Below, in pieces: positions 6,548 to 14,223 of a stretch of DNA of 17,117 nt. The stretch is taken from NCBI GenBank assembly GCA_002007315.1, contig LNZQ01000027.1:1-17117 (forward strand), in the 5' to 3' direction. The translations under genes were made by a program, and so were the position numbers. Below the pieces are notes generated by a model. That model was not told the DNA's origin and did not search any database. It saw only the letters and a program-made list of their open reading frames with translations. Origin of the DNA: Epulopiscium sp. Nele67-Bin004. Its GTDB lineage: Bacteria > Bacillota_A > Clostridia > Lachnospirales > Cellulosilyticaceae. How positions within the stretch are numbered: the first letter of the stretch is position 1; each line of letters begins with the position of its first letter.

Positions 6548-7075
6548 TTGAAACATAAGTTAACAACAAGAGAATTAGTAATTTTAAGTGCATTGATTGC
6601 CCTAGAGATTATTTTAAGTCGATTTTTAAGTATCATCATCGGTAGTCTAATCAAAATCAGTTTTTCATTCGTTGCAACTTGCCTTATGGCAACAATGTTT
6701 GGACCACTTTGGACAGCTGTAGGTTGTGGTGTTGCCGATATTATAGGGGCTACCCTTTTTCCAATCGGTTCATATCACCCTGGATTTACAGTTAGCTCAA
6801 TGATATCTGGTGCTCTTTATGGTATATTTTTATATAGAAAATCGTTTAAATTACAAAGCGTTATACTGCGTGAAGTTATATCTACGCTTGTAATCTCAAT
6901 TGGATTAAATCCTTTATGGCTTAGCCATTTATATGGAAATCCTTACTTAGTAACACTGGGACGTCGTATTCCTGCTATATTAGTTATGACGCCAATTCAA
7001 ATAGTATTGGTATCAATAGTCTGGAAATTTTTTATCCCACAACTAAGCAAACTAAGAATAATTTCTTCACATTAG
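6548..7075 (+). CDS. folT: Folate ECF transporter S component FolT
   Basis: Membrane protein that binds folate and delivers it through a shared ECF energy-coupling module (EcfA, EcfA', EcfT), which is not encoded in this window. With the TTG start at 6548 the protein is 175 residues, normal for S components. It shows five to six hydrophobic helices, the motif GCGVADIIGATLFP at about 59-72, YHPGFTVSS at 76-84 and the MTP-containing helix near 147-150, all typical of FolT. The upstream TTG at 6533 is excluded because it overlaps the GGAGG site. Control by the THF riboswitch supports the folate assignment independently of protein similarity. No clear terminator follows. Confidence 0.93.
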   Translation: MKHKLTTRELVILSALIALEIILSRFLSIIIGSLIKISFSFVATCLMATMFGPLWTAVGCGVADIIGATLFPIGSYHPGFTVSSMISGALYGIFLYRKSFKLQSVILREVISTLVISIGLNPLWLSHLYGNPYLVTLGRRIPAILVMTPIQIVLVSIVWKFFIPQLSKLRIISSH

Positions 7076-7093
7076 AGGCATACTTTATATAAT
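7066..7093 (+). promoter_or_regulatory. Promoter of the PAS-histidine kinase gene
   Basis: TTCACA at 7066-7071 (five of six consensus bases), a 16-base spacer and TATAAT at 7088-7093. The site overlaps the folT stop codon and lies about 80 bases before the kinase start, which has an AAAGGAG ribosome site. It suggests the kinase is transcribed separately from the folate-controlled unit. Confidence 0.6.
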
Positions 7094-7173
7094 CAGCACT
7101 GCTTTACTGGGGATAGTGTATCCTAAATATAAAAGTATTTTACATAAAACTTTTTGCAAAAGGAGCTAAATCT

Positions 7174-8664
7174 ATGAACAATACATTCGACCGTGGGTCA
7201 ATAGACATTTCTATCGTTAAATCAATTTTTTCTGGCAGCCATGACTATGGCGTTGAGACAACAACAAGCCAAATTTCTCATGCAAAAAATAAAGCAATAT
7301 CTAGCATTCAATCTGTACTTGAGAAATATTCTAATGAAATTTCCAACCAAGTTACTTTATATATAGAAAATAATTCACACAAAAATATTCTTTTAGACAC
7401 AAAAACTTTACTGGACTCTCTATCTGTTTCTAATATCGATGCAGATAAAATTTTAATACACTTAGATTATTTTTTAGACCTCCAAAATATATCTACCAAA
7501 GTTGATACTACACTTGATAGGTATCTTTATGCTGTAAATTGTTTGATGGAATATATTGATATTGGTGCTGACATTGTTGGAATTGTTGATAAACCAGGAA
7601 ACTATCTTGAAATTAGCGAGAACATTACACATATACTAGGCTGGACACGTGAAGAATTTGTTGGAAAACATTGGTCAGACTTTGTTTTATCAGAAGATTT
7701 GCCAGATGCCGAAATGCAAGAATACATCGAGTCCCCTATAAATGATAGAAAACGTATCGTTACTTCAAAAGTAAAACACAAAGATGGTAGCTTTAGATAT
7801 TTGCGGTGGCAGTTTAAAACGTTTGAAGACCCTGATATAGCATTTATAACTGCTCAAGATGTAACTTCACATATGGAATTTACAAAACAACAAGAATATC
7901 TTGCTAGGCTAACTGACCTTGATAAAATGCGTCGTGATTTTTTCTCCATGATTTCGCATGAGTTGCGTACTCCACTGTCAGTAATTCGCTCAACCCACAC
8001 ATTAATAGAAAAATCTATTACTATTCCACACTACAATCGCCTAAAGAAAAATACAGACAGATTGTTACGGTTGATAAATAACTTAATAGATTTTACAGAA
8101 ATAGATGCGGGAAATTATACATTAAATTGTACATCTTGCGATATTGTTTATTTAGTTGATTCAATTATTGAGTTGATCAATATAAATATACTAACTACTT
8201 CTATATTTATAAAATTCAAATCAAACATTGAAACATTTTCGCTCATATGCGATGAAAATAAAATTCAAAAAATAGTTCTTAACATTTTATCTAATGCTAT
8301 CAAACATAGCAAAGCAAATTCTGAAGTTATAGTCGACTTAACTGTTAAAGATAACAATGTTGAAATTGAAATATGCAACTTTGGTGACCCTATACCTGCT
8401 CAAGACTTGGATAAATTATTTCAGCCATTTTTCCAAATTGGGCAAGTATTAACAAGACACGCAGAAGGCAGTGGGATAGGACTTGCACTTTCGTATTCTC
8501 TTGCCAAATTGCACGGCGGGGATATCACTGTATCAAGCGACACAAAACATACCTGTTTCACGATAAAGTTACCTCAAGGAAAATCCACACAAACAGCTCA
8601 TATGTATTCTTCTGATATAAAAGAACGTGTTTTGTTAGAGCTATCTGATATATATTTCGGATAA
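7174..8664 (+). CDS. Soluble PAS-domain sensor histidine kinase
   Basis: Cytoplasmic histidine kinase without membrane helices; signal and partner regulator unknown. Of the 496 residues, 1-120 form a mostly helical N-terminal region I do not recognise. A PAS domain spans about 125-245 (GIVDKPGNYLEISENITHIL ... HKDGSFRYLRW ... TAQDVT). HisKA follows with SHELRTPL and His262, then an ATPase domain with N-box LSNAIKHSK (Asn374), an ICNFGDPI block in place of the usual D-x-G-x-G, F-box LFQPFFQIG and G-box GSGIGLALSYSLAKLHGG at 432-449. No response regulator gene is adjacent, so it is an orphan kinase. The C-terminus ends ELSDIYFG, a tail I recall from other clostridial PAS kinases. A bidirectional terminator follows. 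Confidence 0.92.
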   Translation: MNNTFDRGSIDISIVKSIFSGSHDYGVETTTSQISHAKNKAISSIQSVLEKYSNEISNQVTLYIENNSHKNILLDTKTLLDSLSVSNIDADKILIHLDYFLDLQNISTKVDTTLDRYLYAVNCLMEYIDIGADIVGIVDKPGNYLEISENITHILGWTREEFVGKHWSDFVLSEDLPDAEMQEYIESPINDRKRIVTSKVKHKDGSFRYLRWQFKTFEDPDIAFITAQDVTSHMEFTKQQEYLARLTDLDKMRRDFFSMISHELRTPLSVIRSTHTLIEKSITIPHYNRLKKNTDRLLRLINNLIDFTEIDAGNYTLNCTSCDIVYLVDSIIELININILTTSIFIKFKSNIETFSLICDENKIQKIVLNILSNAIKHSKANSEVIVDLTVKDNNVEIEICNFGDPIPAQDLDKLFQPFFQIGQVLTRHAEGSGIGLALSYSLAKLHGGDITVSSDTKHTCFTIKLPQGKSTQTAHMYSSDIKERVLLELSDIYFG

Positions 8665-8697
8665 AAATAGGTACGCCCGATAAGCGTACCTTACATA
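8661..8697. terminator. Bidirectional terminator between PAS kinase and rsmI
   Basis: A perfect 7-bp stem GGTACGC (8670-8676) / GCGTACC (8684-8690) with a 7-base loop lies between two convergent genes. On the minus strand it is followed by TATTTTTAT, a good intrinsic terminator for the rsmI end; on the plus strand the T run is weaker. The stop codons of both genes flank it closely. Confidence 0.8.
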
Positions 8698-9539
8698 TTG
8701 TTATTTTTGTGTATGTGTGAATACACCTCACGTTTACTTATTCCACGGTCTTTAGCCACAAGTTTCATCGCATCTTTTTGTGGATATCCTTGCTTTTCGT
8801 ATATATCCATATGTTCTTCAATAGACATATCTTCCCAAGCTTGTTGTTCTTCTTCTTTAATCTGATTTATAGTCCTACCTTCTATAACAAGCACATATTC
8901 TCCTCGAGGGTCATTATATTTATAATGTCCTATCGCTTCTTCAATAGTTGCATTAAAAACACTCTCGTATTTTTTAGTTAATTCTTTTGTAATTGTTATA
9001 TTTCGATTACCCAAAACTTCTTTTAATATATCCAAAGTTTTCAAAAGCCTGTGAGGTGCTTCATATAATATAATCGTTCTAACCTCATTTTTTAAACTGT
9101 TTAGCACAAATTGTTTTTCTCTCTTATCAGTTGGCAAAAATCCTTCAAAAACAAATCTTCTAGTGCTCTGTCCCGATATAATTAGTGCCATTATCGCAGC
9201 AACAGGGCCTGGAGTTGCTGTCACAGTAATTCCTTCTTTTAGTGCCATCTTAACAAGGTCCTCCCCTGGGTCAGAAATCCCTGGAGTTCCTGCATCTGTA
9301 ACTAATGCAACAGTTTGTCCTTCTTTCAAACATTTTATTAGTAACAAGCCTTTTTCCATTTTGTTATGTTCATGATAACTTGTAAGAGTTGTGCGAATAT
9401 TGTAGTGACTTAACAACTTCTTCGTGTGTCTTGTGTCTTCGGCAGCAATAATATCCGCCTCCATCAAAACATTTACAGCTCTATATGTTATATCTTCTAA
9501 ATTTCCGATTGGTGTTGCACATAAAACTAATTTGCCCAT
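8691..9539 (-). CDS. rsmI: 16S rRNA 2'-O-ribose C1402 methyltransferase RsmI
   Basis: SAM-dependent tetrapyrrole-methylase-fold enzyme that methylates the ribose of C1402 in the decoding centre of 16S rRNA. The 282 residues match family length and carry all hallmark motifs: CATPIGNLEDI at 7-17, AAEDTRHT at 32-39, VTDAGTPGISDPG at 80-92, ATPGPVAA at 108-115, GFLP and YEAPHRL in the middle, and RGEYVLVIEG near 217-226. The ATG shares a base with the stop of the methyltransferase gene upstream (TAATG), with a GGGAGAAA ribosome site. It is the last gene of the yaaR-holB-yaaT cluster, as in many Firmicutes. Confidence 0.97.
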   Translation of the reverse strand: MGKLVLCATPIGNLEDITYRAVNVLMEADIIAAEDTRHTKKLLSHYNIRTTLTSYHEHNKMEKGLLLIKCLKEGQTVALVTDAGTPGISDPGEDLVKMALKEGITVTATPGPVAAIMALIISGQSTRRFVFEGFLPTDKREKQFVLNSLKNEVRTIILYEAPHRLLKTLDILKEVLGNRNITITKELTKKYESVFNATIEEAIGHYKYNDPRGEYVLVIEGRTINQIKEEEQQAWEDMSIEEHMDIYEKQGYPQKDAMKLVAKDRGISKREVYSHIHKNNNM

Positions 9540-10261
9540 TATTTCTCCCTTCCGTATATCTCATATATTTCATCAGTATAACTATTATCTTCATTATATA
9601 CAATTAGCGGTTTATCCACTCTAAGTTCATGTCCTGCAAACTTAATTCCTTCAACTAACACCATCGTTGGGGCTTTAGTTACTTTTGGATAAATCATTCG
9701 CATTCTTTTTGGCTCAATTCGATATGTGCGCATCAAGTGAAGTATATCTACAAGCCTGTGAGCTCTATGAATTAGTACAAGTTTGCCTTTTTCTTTTAAC
9801 ATATATGCACTTGCCGATACAATATCTTCTAATGTGCATAAAATTTCATGGCGTGCTATCATTTTGCTAGTACTTTCATTTTTTAGCCCTGATTGACCTT
9901 TCATATAAGGTGGATTGCAAGTTATTATATCAAATTGTTCGGCATCAAAATGTAATTTATAGTCTTTTATATCAACACATTTCATGCATACATCATTTGT
10001 AATATTGTTTAGTTCAACCGATTGTTTGGCAAGGTCAATTACTTCTTGTTGAATATCTATTCCAACATAATTTCCTTTTTGGTATATCGCATGCATCAAT
10101 ATAGGAACTATTCCATTGCCAGTTCCTATATCCAACACTTTAGTATTTTGTTTGGTTACCTTTGCATAATGTGATAGCAAAACTGCATCTATACCAAAAC
10201 AAAATGCATCAGGATTTTGTATCAGTTTGTATCCATTTCTTTGTATATCATCTATCCTCAT
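9539..10261 (-). CDS. yabB: YabB/TrmN6-type SAM-dependent N6-adenine methyltransferase
   Basis: Rossmann-fold methyltransferase of the YfiC/TrmN6 group, which methylates A37 of tRNA-Val in E. coli; the exact substrate here is inferred. From the chosen start the protein is 240 residues, with FGIDAVLL at 22-29, SAM-binding motif VLDIGTGNG at 42-50 and catalytic NPPY at 116-119, the signature of amino-group methylation. An in-frame ATG ten codons earlier would overlap yaaT and has no ribosome site. The ATG at 10,261 lies 4 bases after the yaaT stop, with GGTGA in front, so I prefer it. The downstream end overlaps rsmI by one base, indicating translational coupling. Confidence 0.92.
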   Translation of the reverse strand: MRIDDIQRNGYKLIQNPDAFCFGIDAVLLSHYAKVTKQNTKVLDIGTGNGIVPILMHAIYQKGNYVGIDIQQEVIDLAKQSVELNNITNDVCMKCVDIKDYKLHFDAEQFDIITCNPPYMKGQSGLKNESTSKMIARHEILCTLEDIVSASAYMLKEKGKLVLIHRAHRLVDILHLMRTYRIEPKRMRMIYPKVTKAPTMVLVEGIKFAGHELRVDKPLIVYNEDNSYTDEIYEIYGREK

Positions 10262-10265
10262 TTTA

Positions 10266-11309
10266 TCACCGTTTTTTCTTAGGAATATCATTTTTAGGCT
10301 TGTATGGCTTTTTATGATTGTTAGGTTTGTTGTTAGGGCGCTTGTGATTTTTCTTAGTTGTTTTTAAATCATCACCCTCCAAAATCTTTTGCAACTCTAT
10401 GTCTAGCTCCTCCGCAGATTTATCTTTGCTAGTTTTACAACAACCTTGATGGTCTCCATTTTTATTTTTGCACCCTCCACAAGAGGATTTATTATCTCGG
10501 ATTAATTTAATATCATTGCTTGAAAATACAAATACTTCTTTTGTATCTTTATCTTTTTTATCTACAGCAACTTTAATTTGTTCTCTCAATACAGTTACAG
10601 ACAAAACTTCGCCTTGCCCCTCTGGCGTCATAACAATTTCCCCAACTTCAGGCATTTTATCTCGTATTTCAACGTAACAGTTGTCCTCATATTGCAAGCA
10701 ACACATAAGTCTACCACATATACCCGATATTTTTATTGGATTAAGCGATAAATTTTGGTCCTTTGCCATTTTTATAGACACTGGGTGAAAATCATTTAGA
10801 AATGTGTTGCAACATAAAGAACGCCCACAAATTCCAATTCCACCACACAATTTTGTTTCATCTCTAACACCTATTTGCCTAAGTTCAATTCTTGTCCTAA
10901 ATATTGAAGCAAGTTCTTTAACCAACTCTCTAAAGTCAACTCTTTCTTCTGATGTGAAATAAAACAATAACTTCGTACTATCAAATGTATATTCTGCATC
11001 TATTAATTTCATGTTTAAGTTGTGTTTTAATATTTTTGTTTTGCATATAAAAAATGCTTCTTTGGCTCTAGTGTTATTTTCTTTAACGACTACTTCGTCC
11101 TCAGGTGTTGCAACTCTAACAATGGGCTTAACTGGGGGGATATCCTCATCAGCTGAAATTTCTCTATTTGAAATAACAACTTCTCCATATTCAAGCCCTC
11201 TAGCAGTTTCAACTATAACATGCTCGCCCTTTTCGTAGGTGGTTTGCTCTGGGTCAAAATAATAGATTTTTCCCGCAGGCTTAAACCTAACCCCTATAAT
11301 TAATGTCAT
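10266..11309 (-). CDS. yaaT: PSP1-domain protein YaaT/RicT
   Basis: In Bacillus subtilis YaaT (RicT) works with YlbF and YmcA in the Fe-S-containing Ric complex that affects RNase Y-dependent mRNA processing. The 347 residues show an N-terminal region from GVRFKPAGKIYYFD, the PSP1 domain at about 60-150, and the conserved cysteine block LCGGIGICGRSLCC (Cys155, 161, 166, 167) with ISGICGRLMCC (Cys198, 203, 204). A second Cys cluster CGGC ... GCC (277, 280, 290, 291) and a long Lys/Asn/Pro-rich basic tail (about 318-347) follow and look like lineage extensions. The start ATG follows the holB stop directly, with an AAAGGAG site. Partners RicA and RicF are not encoded here. Confidence 0.95.
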   Translation of the reverse strand: MTLIIGVRFKPAGKIYYFDPEQTTYEKGEHVIVETARGLEYGEVVISNREISADEDIPPVKPIVRVATPEDEVVVKENNTRAKEAFFICKTKILKHNLNMKLIDAEYTFDSTKLLFYFTSEERVDFRELVKELASIFRTRIELRQIGVRDETKLCGGIGICGRSLCCNTFLNDFHPVSIKMAKDQNLSLNPIKISGICGRLMCCLQYEDNCYVEIRDKMPEVGEIVMTPEGQGEVLSVTVLREQIKVAVDKKDKDTKEVFVFSSNDIKLIRDNKSSCGGCKNKNGDHQGCCKTSKDKSAEELDIELQKILEGDDLKTTKKNHKRPNNKPNNHKKPYKPKNDIPKKKR

Positions 11310-12269
11310 TTATTTTTTCTCCTTTAAATCTAGCAATAAATTTTCTACAACAAACATTGCATAAACATTATTGCTTATATCTATTCTTGATTTTTGTATC
11401 ACCTTTAAGTTCATACTTATTTTATTATACGTCAATTTGTTGCATATGTCTATTAACAACCCTTCATAATCGGGATAATACAAAATAGCTTGATTGTTAG
11501 TTTTGTATATCATAATATCTCTATACCACAATTCCCAAAAATTTAATATCTCTACTAGACGTAATTTGTCTTCAACTAGTTCATCAGCAATTTTGTATAA
11601 AGCAATCATATCCGCAGTTTCAAGACGATTTAAATAATTTATACTTTCATCTCTTAGCGTCAAAAAAGATTCGTCATTTATAAGCTTTTGTGCAGTTCCT
11701 ATGCTACCACTTGAAAATCTAATATATATTTCTTCTTTATCTTTATTATAATTAATTGCCGAAAAATAATTTTTCATTTCAGTATCGCTTAAATCATTAA
11801 ATCTAATTATTAAACATCTTGACCTAATCGTCGGAAGTAGTAATTCTACATTTGCTGTCATCAAAATAATAGTCGCATAACTTGGGGGTTCTTCAATAGT
11901 TTTTAACAATGCATTTTGACTTTGTATGTTCAGCGTGTCGGCTTGTGGAATAAAAATTATTTTATGTTGACTCTGATAAGGTTTTATATTTATTTCTCTT
12001 ACAACTTTTTCACGTACTTCTTCTATTTTTGTTGTTTCAAGTGTTATTATATCAGGGTGAGTGCCCACCTCAAATTGATGACAATCTTTACAAGTATTAC
12101 AAGCATCTTGACTAGAACATATTAAGTTTTTTGCTATTGCCCTAGCCATAGTCATTTTCCCCACACCCGCTTGCCCCTGAAAAATATAACTATGAGGCAT
12201 ATTGCCCGACAATAATATTTTTTCAAAATACTCTTTAATCGTATCATGTCCTATAACTTTGTTAAACAT
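11310..12269 (-). CDS. holB: DNA polymerase III delta-prime subunit
   Basis: Clamp-loader subunit of the replicative polymerase. With the chosen start MFNKVIGHDT the protein is 319 residues. It has an AAA+ fold with a P-loop GQAGVGKMT at 32-40 where the usual Thr/Ser after Lys is Met, and a degenerate Walker B (IFIPQAD rather than a D-E pair), both fitting a non-hydrolysing delta-prime. A zinc module uses Cys51, 57, 60 and 63, and the arginine-finger SRC motif is at 150-152. The earlier in-frame ATG at 12,296 lies inside the preceding terminator and lacks a ribosome site; the ATG at 12,269 has AGAGGAAAC in front. It is followed directly by yaaT. Confidence 0.95.
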   Translation of the reverse strand: MFNKVIGHDTIKEYFEKILLSGNMPHSYIFQGQAGVGKMTMARAIAKNLICSSQDACNTCKDCHQFEVGTHPDIITLETTKIEEVREKVVREINIKPYQSQHKIIFIPQADTLNIQSQNALLKTIEEPPSYATIILMTANVELLLPTIRSRCLIIRFNDLSDTEMKNYFSAINYNKDKEEIYIRFSSGSIGTAQKLINDESFLTLRDESINYLNRLETADMIALYKIADELVEDKLRLVEILNFWELWYRDIMIYKTNNQAILYYPDYEGLLIDICNKLTYNKISMNLKVIQKSRIDISNNVYAMFVVENLLLDLKEKK

Positions 12270-12293
12270 TTTTGTTTCCTCTTTCCTATATAA

Positions 12294-12319
12294 CAAAAAA
12301 AGGACTTCATAAGCCCTTT
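12294..12319 (-). terminator. Intrinsic terminator between yaaR and holB
   Basis: On the minus strand AAAGGGCTT (12319-12311), loop ATG, and AAGTCCTTT (12307-12299) form a 9-bp stem with one G-U pair, followed by a run of T residues (total seven). It abuts the yaaR stop codon. It would end or attenuate the yaaO-yaaR transcript before holB. Confidence 0.8.
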
Positions 12320-12765
12320 TAAGTTGCTAAATCTAATAATAATCCTTGTATCTCTCCAACACGGTCTAATATCTCAATTTGATTTTTTTCACTACGCATA
12401 AGTTCTTGTGCAAGTTCATCAAGTTTTTCATTTACACTACGCACAATTCCATAAACACGATGACGTCCTTTTTTATCTAATATATTTTCTCTAGAAAATT
12501 TGTGACTTCCAGTTGTAATTTCATTCATAAATTCACTTATCATTTGTCTATAAATTTTTACATCTCTAATATCCATATGCTCTGAAATTTTATTACCTTG
12601 TTCAGTGATTTTTTCAATCATGTTAGTAAGCTTTTCTTCAAGCTCCGTTTCACCTAGTTTGCTAAGTAATGTGAATTTAAAACCTTTGTCAGACTCAAAC
12701 TCTTTAACTTCTGCCATCTCTCTAAGTTGTGGCATCTGGATATTATTAATTTGCAAGTCATTCAT
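12319..12765 (-). CDS. yaaR: YaaR family protein (DUF327)
   Basis: Small, soluble, helical protein of unknown function conserved between tmk and holB in Firmicutes. The 148 residues are within the usual size and carry the characteristic C-terminal block KKGRHRVYGIVRSVNEKLDEL followed by IEILDRVGEIQGLLLDLAT. Heptad-like spacing of hydrophobic residues suggests coiled-coil helices. The ribosome site is a GGGGGAA run. It starts 28 bases after the decarboxylase gene and ends in an intrinsic terminator. In many relatives tmk and yaaQ precede it; here they are missing. Confidence 0.92.
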   Translation of the reverse strand: MNDLQINNIQMPQLREMAEVKEFESDKGFKFTLLSKLGETELEEKLTNMIEKITEQGNKISEHMDIRDVKIYRQMISEFMNEITTGSHKFSRENILDKKGRHRVYGIVRSVNEKLDELAQELMRSEKNQIEILDRVGEIQGLLLDLAT

Positions 12766-12793
12766 ATTATTCCCCCACTTCTTTATTGTTAAA

Positions 12794-14167
12794 CTAAACT
12801 GTCAATATTTTTATAATACCATTTTCAATTTGTATACCTTTTAGTTTTTCGCTAAATTTTTGTATCAATTTTATATGTTCTTCCACGAAGATTTCTCCTA
12901 TACAAATTAGGGGGATACCCGGTGGGTAAAACATAATATTTTGAGCACATATGCAACCTTCAATGTTTTCTATATCTTGCCACACACTTTCAAGATAATA
13001 AGTATATCTAGGCGAAAGAGCCGTACATATCTCTTGTGGTATTTCTGATGTATACAACTCTTTATCAACTTGGTATAATTCTAAATCAATTTCTATCAAA
13101 ACATTACACAATCTATCTAATGCTAAATTACAATCTACAATTGTTGTAATTAGTATTATATGTGTATTATATGCCGCCTCAATTCCTAAATTATACTTAT
13201 CTTCTAATATTTGTGCAAGTTGATATCCTGTCAAATTTGAGTGTTCAGTAATAATAACAATTTTGCTTATATCATATCTACATGGTTTTTCGTCTAAAAG
13301 TTTTAAATGCTTTAATTGCCTTAATTTATTTCGTATCTCTAGTAATTTTTTGATATACAACGAGATTTTGTCTGTATCACTCATCAAATATGCTCTAGCA
13401 TAATCCATAGTTGCCATCATTAAATATGACGGGCTACTTGTTTGTGTTAATTTTAAATTTTTGATGATATCTTCATAGCTTACCTTATTAGAACATATAT
13501 GAATTAATGCACTTTGAGTTAATGCAGGTAATGTTTTATGCAAGCTATGTATAACGATGTCTGACCCTTGACTAATGCTAGTTTGAGGAAAATTTTTATC
13601 TAACACCAAATGTGCCCCATGTGCCTCATCTACTATTAAAATCCTATCGCCTAAAGATTTTTTTATACTTGATATATCTGACACTATCCCCTCATAAGTT
13701 GGACTAACTAATATCATAGCCTTAATATCAGGGTACATCAAAATAGCTTGTTCAACATCATATGGATCAATACTTTCAATAATATTATTAACATATTTAG
13801 GAGTTATATAAACTGGCTTAGCACCCGATAGCACAAGAGCATTCCACACACTATAATGACAATTTCTTGCTACCAAAATTTTATCATCTTGTTTACAGAC
13901 CGTTAATATAGCTGTTAATATTCCAGCCGTTGAACCATTTGTTAAAAATACAGTATGATAACTTCCATAAAAATCTGACATATATTGCATTGCATCTTTT
14001 ATAATTCCTTCAGCTTCATATAAATTATCAAGCCCTGTCGCTTCTGTAGCATCTAAATTAAGTAGCGGTAACCCCTCTAGTTGTTGTCCAAATTTATGCC
14101 CTGGCATATGATAAGGATACTTTTGACTTGAATAGTTAATCAAAGTTTCATATAATATCGATTTCAC
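12794..14167 (-). CDS. yaaO: Orn/Lys/Arg decarboxylase-family PLP protein (YaaO-like)
   Basis: Fold-type I pyridoxal-phosphate enzyme, short YaaO-type lacking the N-terminal wing domain of inducible lysine decarboxylases. The 457 residues show MPGHKFG at 21-27, a FLTNGSTAGI cofactor-phosphate loop, NCHYSVWNAL with His104, LVSPTYEGIVSDI, the aspartate motif VDEAHGAHL (Asp180) and the Schiff-base Lys211 in SLHKTLPALTQ. Substrate (Arg, Lys or Orn) cannot be told; polyamine synthesis is the usual role. The start is GTG at 14,167 with an AAAGGAAA site. It lies right after the pepA terminator, and no separate promoter was identified in the 56-base gap. Confidence 0.92.
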   Translation of the reverse strand: MKSILYETLINYSSQKYPYHMPGHKFGQQLEGLPLLNLDATEATGLDNLYEAEGIIKDAMQYMSDFYGSYHTVFLTNGSTAGILTAILTVCKQDDKILVARNCHYSVWNALVLSGAKPVYITPKYVNNIIESIDPYDVEQAILMYPDIKAMILVSPTYEGIVSDISSIKKSLGDRILIVDEAHGAHLVLDKNFPQTSISQGSDIVIHSLHKTLPALTQSALIHICSNKVSYEDIIKNLKLTQTSSPSYLMMATMDYARAYLMSDTDKISLYIKKLLEIRNKLRQLKHLKLLDEKPCRYDISKIVIITEHSNLTGYQLAQILEDKYNLGIEAAYNTHIILITTIVDCNLALDRLCNVLIEIDLELYQVDKELYTSEIPQEICTALSPRYTYYLESVWQDIENIEGCICAQNIMFYPPGIPLICIGEIFVEEHIKLIQKFSEKLKGIQIENGIIKILTV

Positions 14168-14185
14168 AATATTTCCTTTCTTTAA

Positions 14186-14223
14186 GAAAACATGCTAGCC
14201 CAAATTGACTAGCATGTTTAAAC
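14186..14223 (-). terminator. Hairpin terminator after pepA
   Basis: A perfect 11-bp stem AAACATGCTAG (14188-14198) / CTAGCATGTTT (14209-14219) with a 10-base loop lies just after the pepA stop. On the minus strand it is followed by a short T-rich run (TTTTCTT), so termination may be partial, which would let the decarboxylase be transcribed by read-through. Confidence 0.7.

Noticed and set aside
6394..6654. 86-codon minus-strand frame over the folT leader
   Set aside because: It overlaps the THF riboswitch and the start of folT on the opposite strand, has no family resemblance and no ribosome site.
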